Source of the DNA: Clostridia bacterium
GTDB taxonomy: Bacteria; Bacillota; Clostridia; Monoglobales; Monoglobaceae
Assembly (NCBI GenBank): GCA_017409575.1
Contig: JAFQSM010000036.1
Location: 1 to 64,000 of the forward strand
Reading direction: 5' to 3'
DNA: 64,000 nucleotides
In this document: one piece after another, positions 63,626 through 64,000 of the stretch
Layout: every line of letters begins with the position of its first letter
Numbering within the stretch: the first letter of the stretch is position 1
Notes under the pieces: model-generated
What the model was told of the DNA's origin: nothing
Seen by the model: the letters and a program-made list of their open reading frames with translations, nothing else
Databases searched by the model: none
Translations under genes and position numbers: made by a program

Positions 63626-63708
63626 AATCGTAATCCCTCCTATTACCCAAGACTCGCCAAGTCAGGTGCTGTAAAACAGACTTCAAAAAACCTTTTTTGC
63701 GCGGTTAC
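63626..63708 (-). promoter_or_regulatory. Ribosomal protein L21 leader
   Basis: On the minus strand ACC-T-GACT pairs with AGTC-TT-GGGT around a TGGCG loop, just before GGAGGG. The surrounding CAGCACCTGACTTGGCGAG resembles the L21 leader motif of Firmicutes. Confidence 0.6.
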
Positions 63709-63714
63709 CGTAAT

Positions 63715-63743
63715 ATGATAACACAATTCACCATATTTGTCAA
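63715..63743 (-). promoter_or_regulatory. Promoter of rplU-rpmA-obg
   Basis: On the minus strand: TTGACA (63738-63743), 17-nt spacer, TATCAT (63715-63720). Confidence 0.75.
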
Positions 63744-63796
63744 CAAAATTTTTATATTTTCTCAAATTATTTTTCCATTTTCGGACAAACGCGTTT

Positions 63797-64000
63797 TTAG
63801 CAAAAAGTTGCAATATTACTACCTTTTGTATAAAAAATCTCTGTTCTGTGAATTTCTGCATTTTCACAAACACCATCACCCAAAAATTCGCAAAGCTTTG
63901 AAACAAGAATATCAGGCTTTATATTTGTTTCGCCACCTGCAGAAAGTATAACCTCAAATTCTGCAGAGCTCTCGGTCGAACCTTTCAATTTGTAAGAACC
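63797..64000 (-). CDS. C-terminal end of a DUF2344/TIGR03936-like protein (5' end outside window)
   Basis: The frame is open to the window edge and supplies the last 67 residues, ending in TKGSNIATFC. The stretch LSAGGETNIKPDILVSKLCEFLG and IHRTEIFYT resemble the end of the radical-SAM-linked DUF2344 family, usually found upstream of rplU in Clostridia. Position supports this; sequence alone is only suggestive. Confidence 0.65.
   Translation of the reverse strand, partial: GSYKLKGSTESSAEFEVILSAGGETNIKPDILVSKLCEFLGDGVCENAEIHRTEIFYTKGSNIATFC

Noticed and set aside
1-64000. CRISPR array, rRNA or tRNA genes, replication origin
   Set aside because: No regularly spaced short repeats, no 16S/23S/5S or tRNA consensus, and no dnaA-box cluster were noticed on reading both strands.

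Overview
The window is AT-rich chromosomal DNA from an anaerobic, spore-forming Firmicute of the class Clostridia. Evidence for this: an alpha/beta-type small acid-soluble spore protein and a YtxC-like protein; a ferredoxin-linked 2-oxoacid oxidoreductase, rubredoxin and PyrK-type dihydroorotate dehydrogenase; HPr with both His15 and Ser46; a T-box leader, a lysine riboswitch and an L21-type leader; and GGAGG ribosome-binding sites throughout. The genus cannot be fixed from the sequence alone.

Layout. 1-3155: end of an integrated mobile element with three consecutive serine recombinase genes (one cut by the window edge, one full length, one an orphan catalytic domain) and an unknown protein. 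3156-3567: gene-free but highly structured DNA. 3568-6850: a C_GCAxxG_C_C protein, a DUF1653 protein and an amino-acid ABC importer whose promoter is covered by a 34-bp near-perfect palindrome. 6917-10267: DUF512 radical-SAM-like protein, ROK sugar kinase, L-lactate dehydrogenase. 10339-16255 (minus): uvrC, DUF6873-like, ytxC-like, tyrosine recombinase, then ptsH and an RluA-type pseudouridine synthase. 16352-23937 (minus): an asparagine-synthetase-like protein with a degenerate glutaminase site, two G3E metal GTPases (one fused to a YcgQ-type domain, one with a His/Cys repeat), an EF-G/TetM-like GTPase fused to a Rae1/YacP-type nuclease, and an amidohydrolase. 23977-28686 (minus): T-box-led operon with a P-loop protein, ferredoxin, VOR alpha/beta/gamma and branched-chain aminotransferase.

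28742-39107: MFS transporter, then a pyrimidine operon pyrC-carB-pyrK-pyrD-pyrF-pyrE-pyrB-pyrI that has no carA. 39231-47365 (minus): two S-layer-homology surface proteins and a MacB-type adaptor/ATPase/permease set. 47668-54311: 6-phosphofructokinase, thioredoxin and rubredoxin, HAD phosphatase, a CofE-like protein divergent from a LysR regulator, PepSY lipoprotein, class II aldolase. 54473-59830 (minus): Gfo/Idh/MocA oxidoreductase, class III aminotransferase, and lysA/dapA behind a lysine riboswitch whose complete terminator/antiterminator switch can be read. 59870-64000: an acyltransferase gene broken by an amber codon, spore protein, small membrane protein, obg, rpmA, rplU and the end of a DUF2344-type gene.

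The observations most worth following up are the T-box with a likely Ile specifier on the VOR-IlvE operon (suggesting reductive, biosynthetic use of VOR), the ribosome-GTPase/Rae1 nuclease fusion, the Cys-to-Ser asparagine synthetase, the structured intergenic region at 3301-3537, the 34-bp operator-like palindrome at 4415-4448, and L27 without the Firmicute N-terminal extension.
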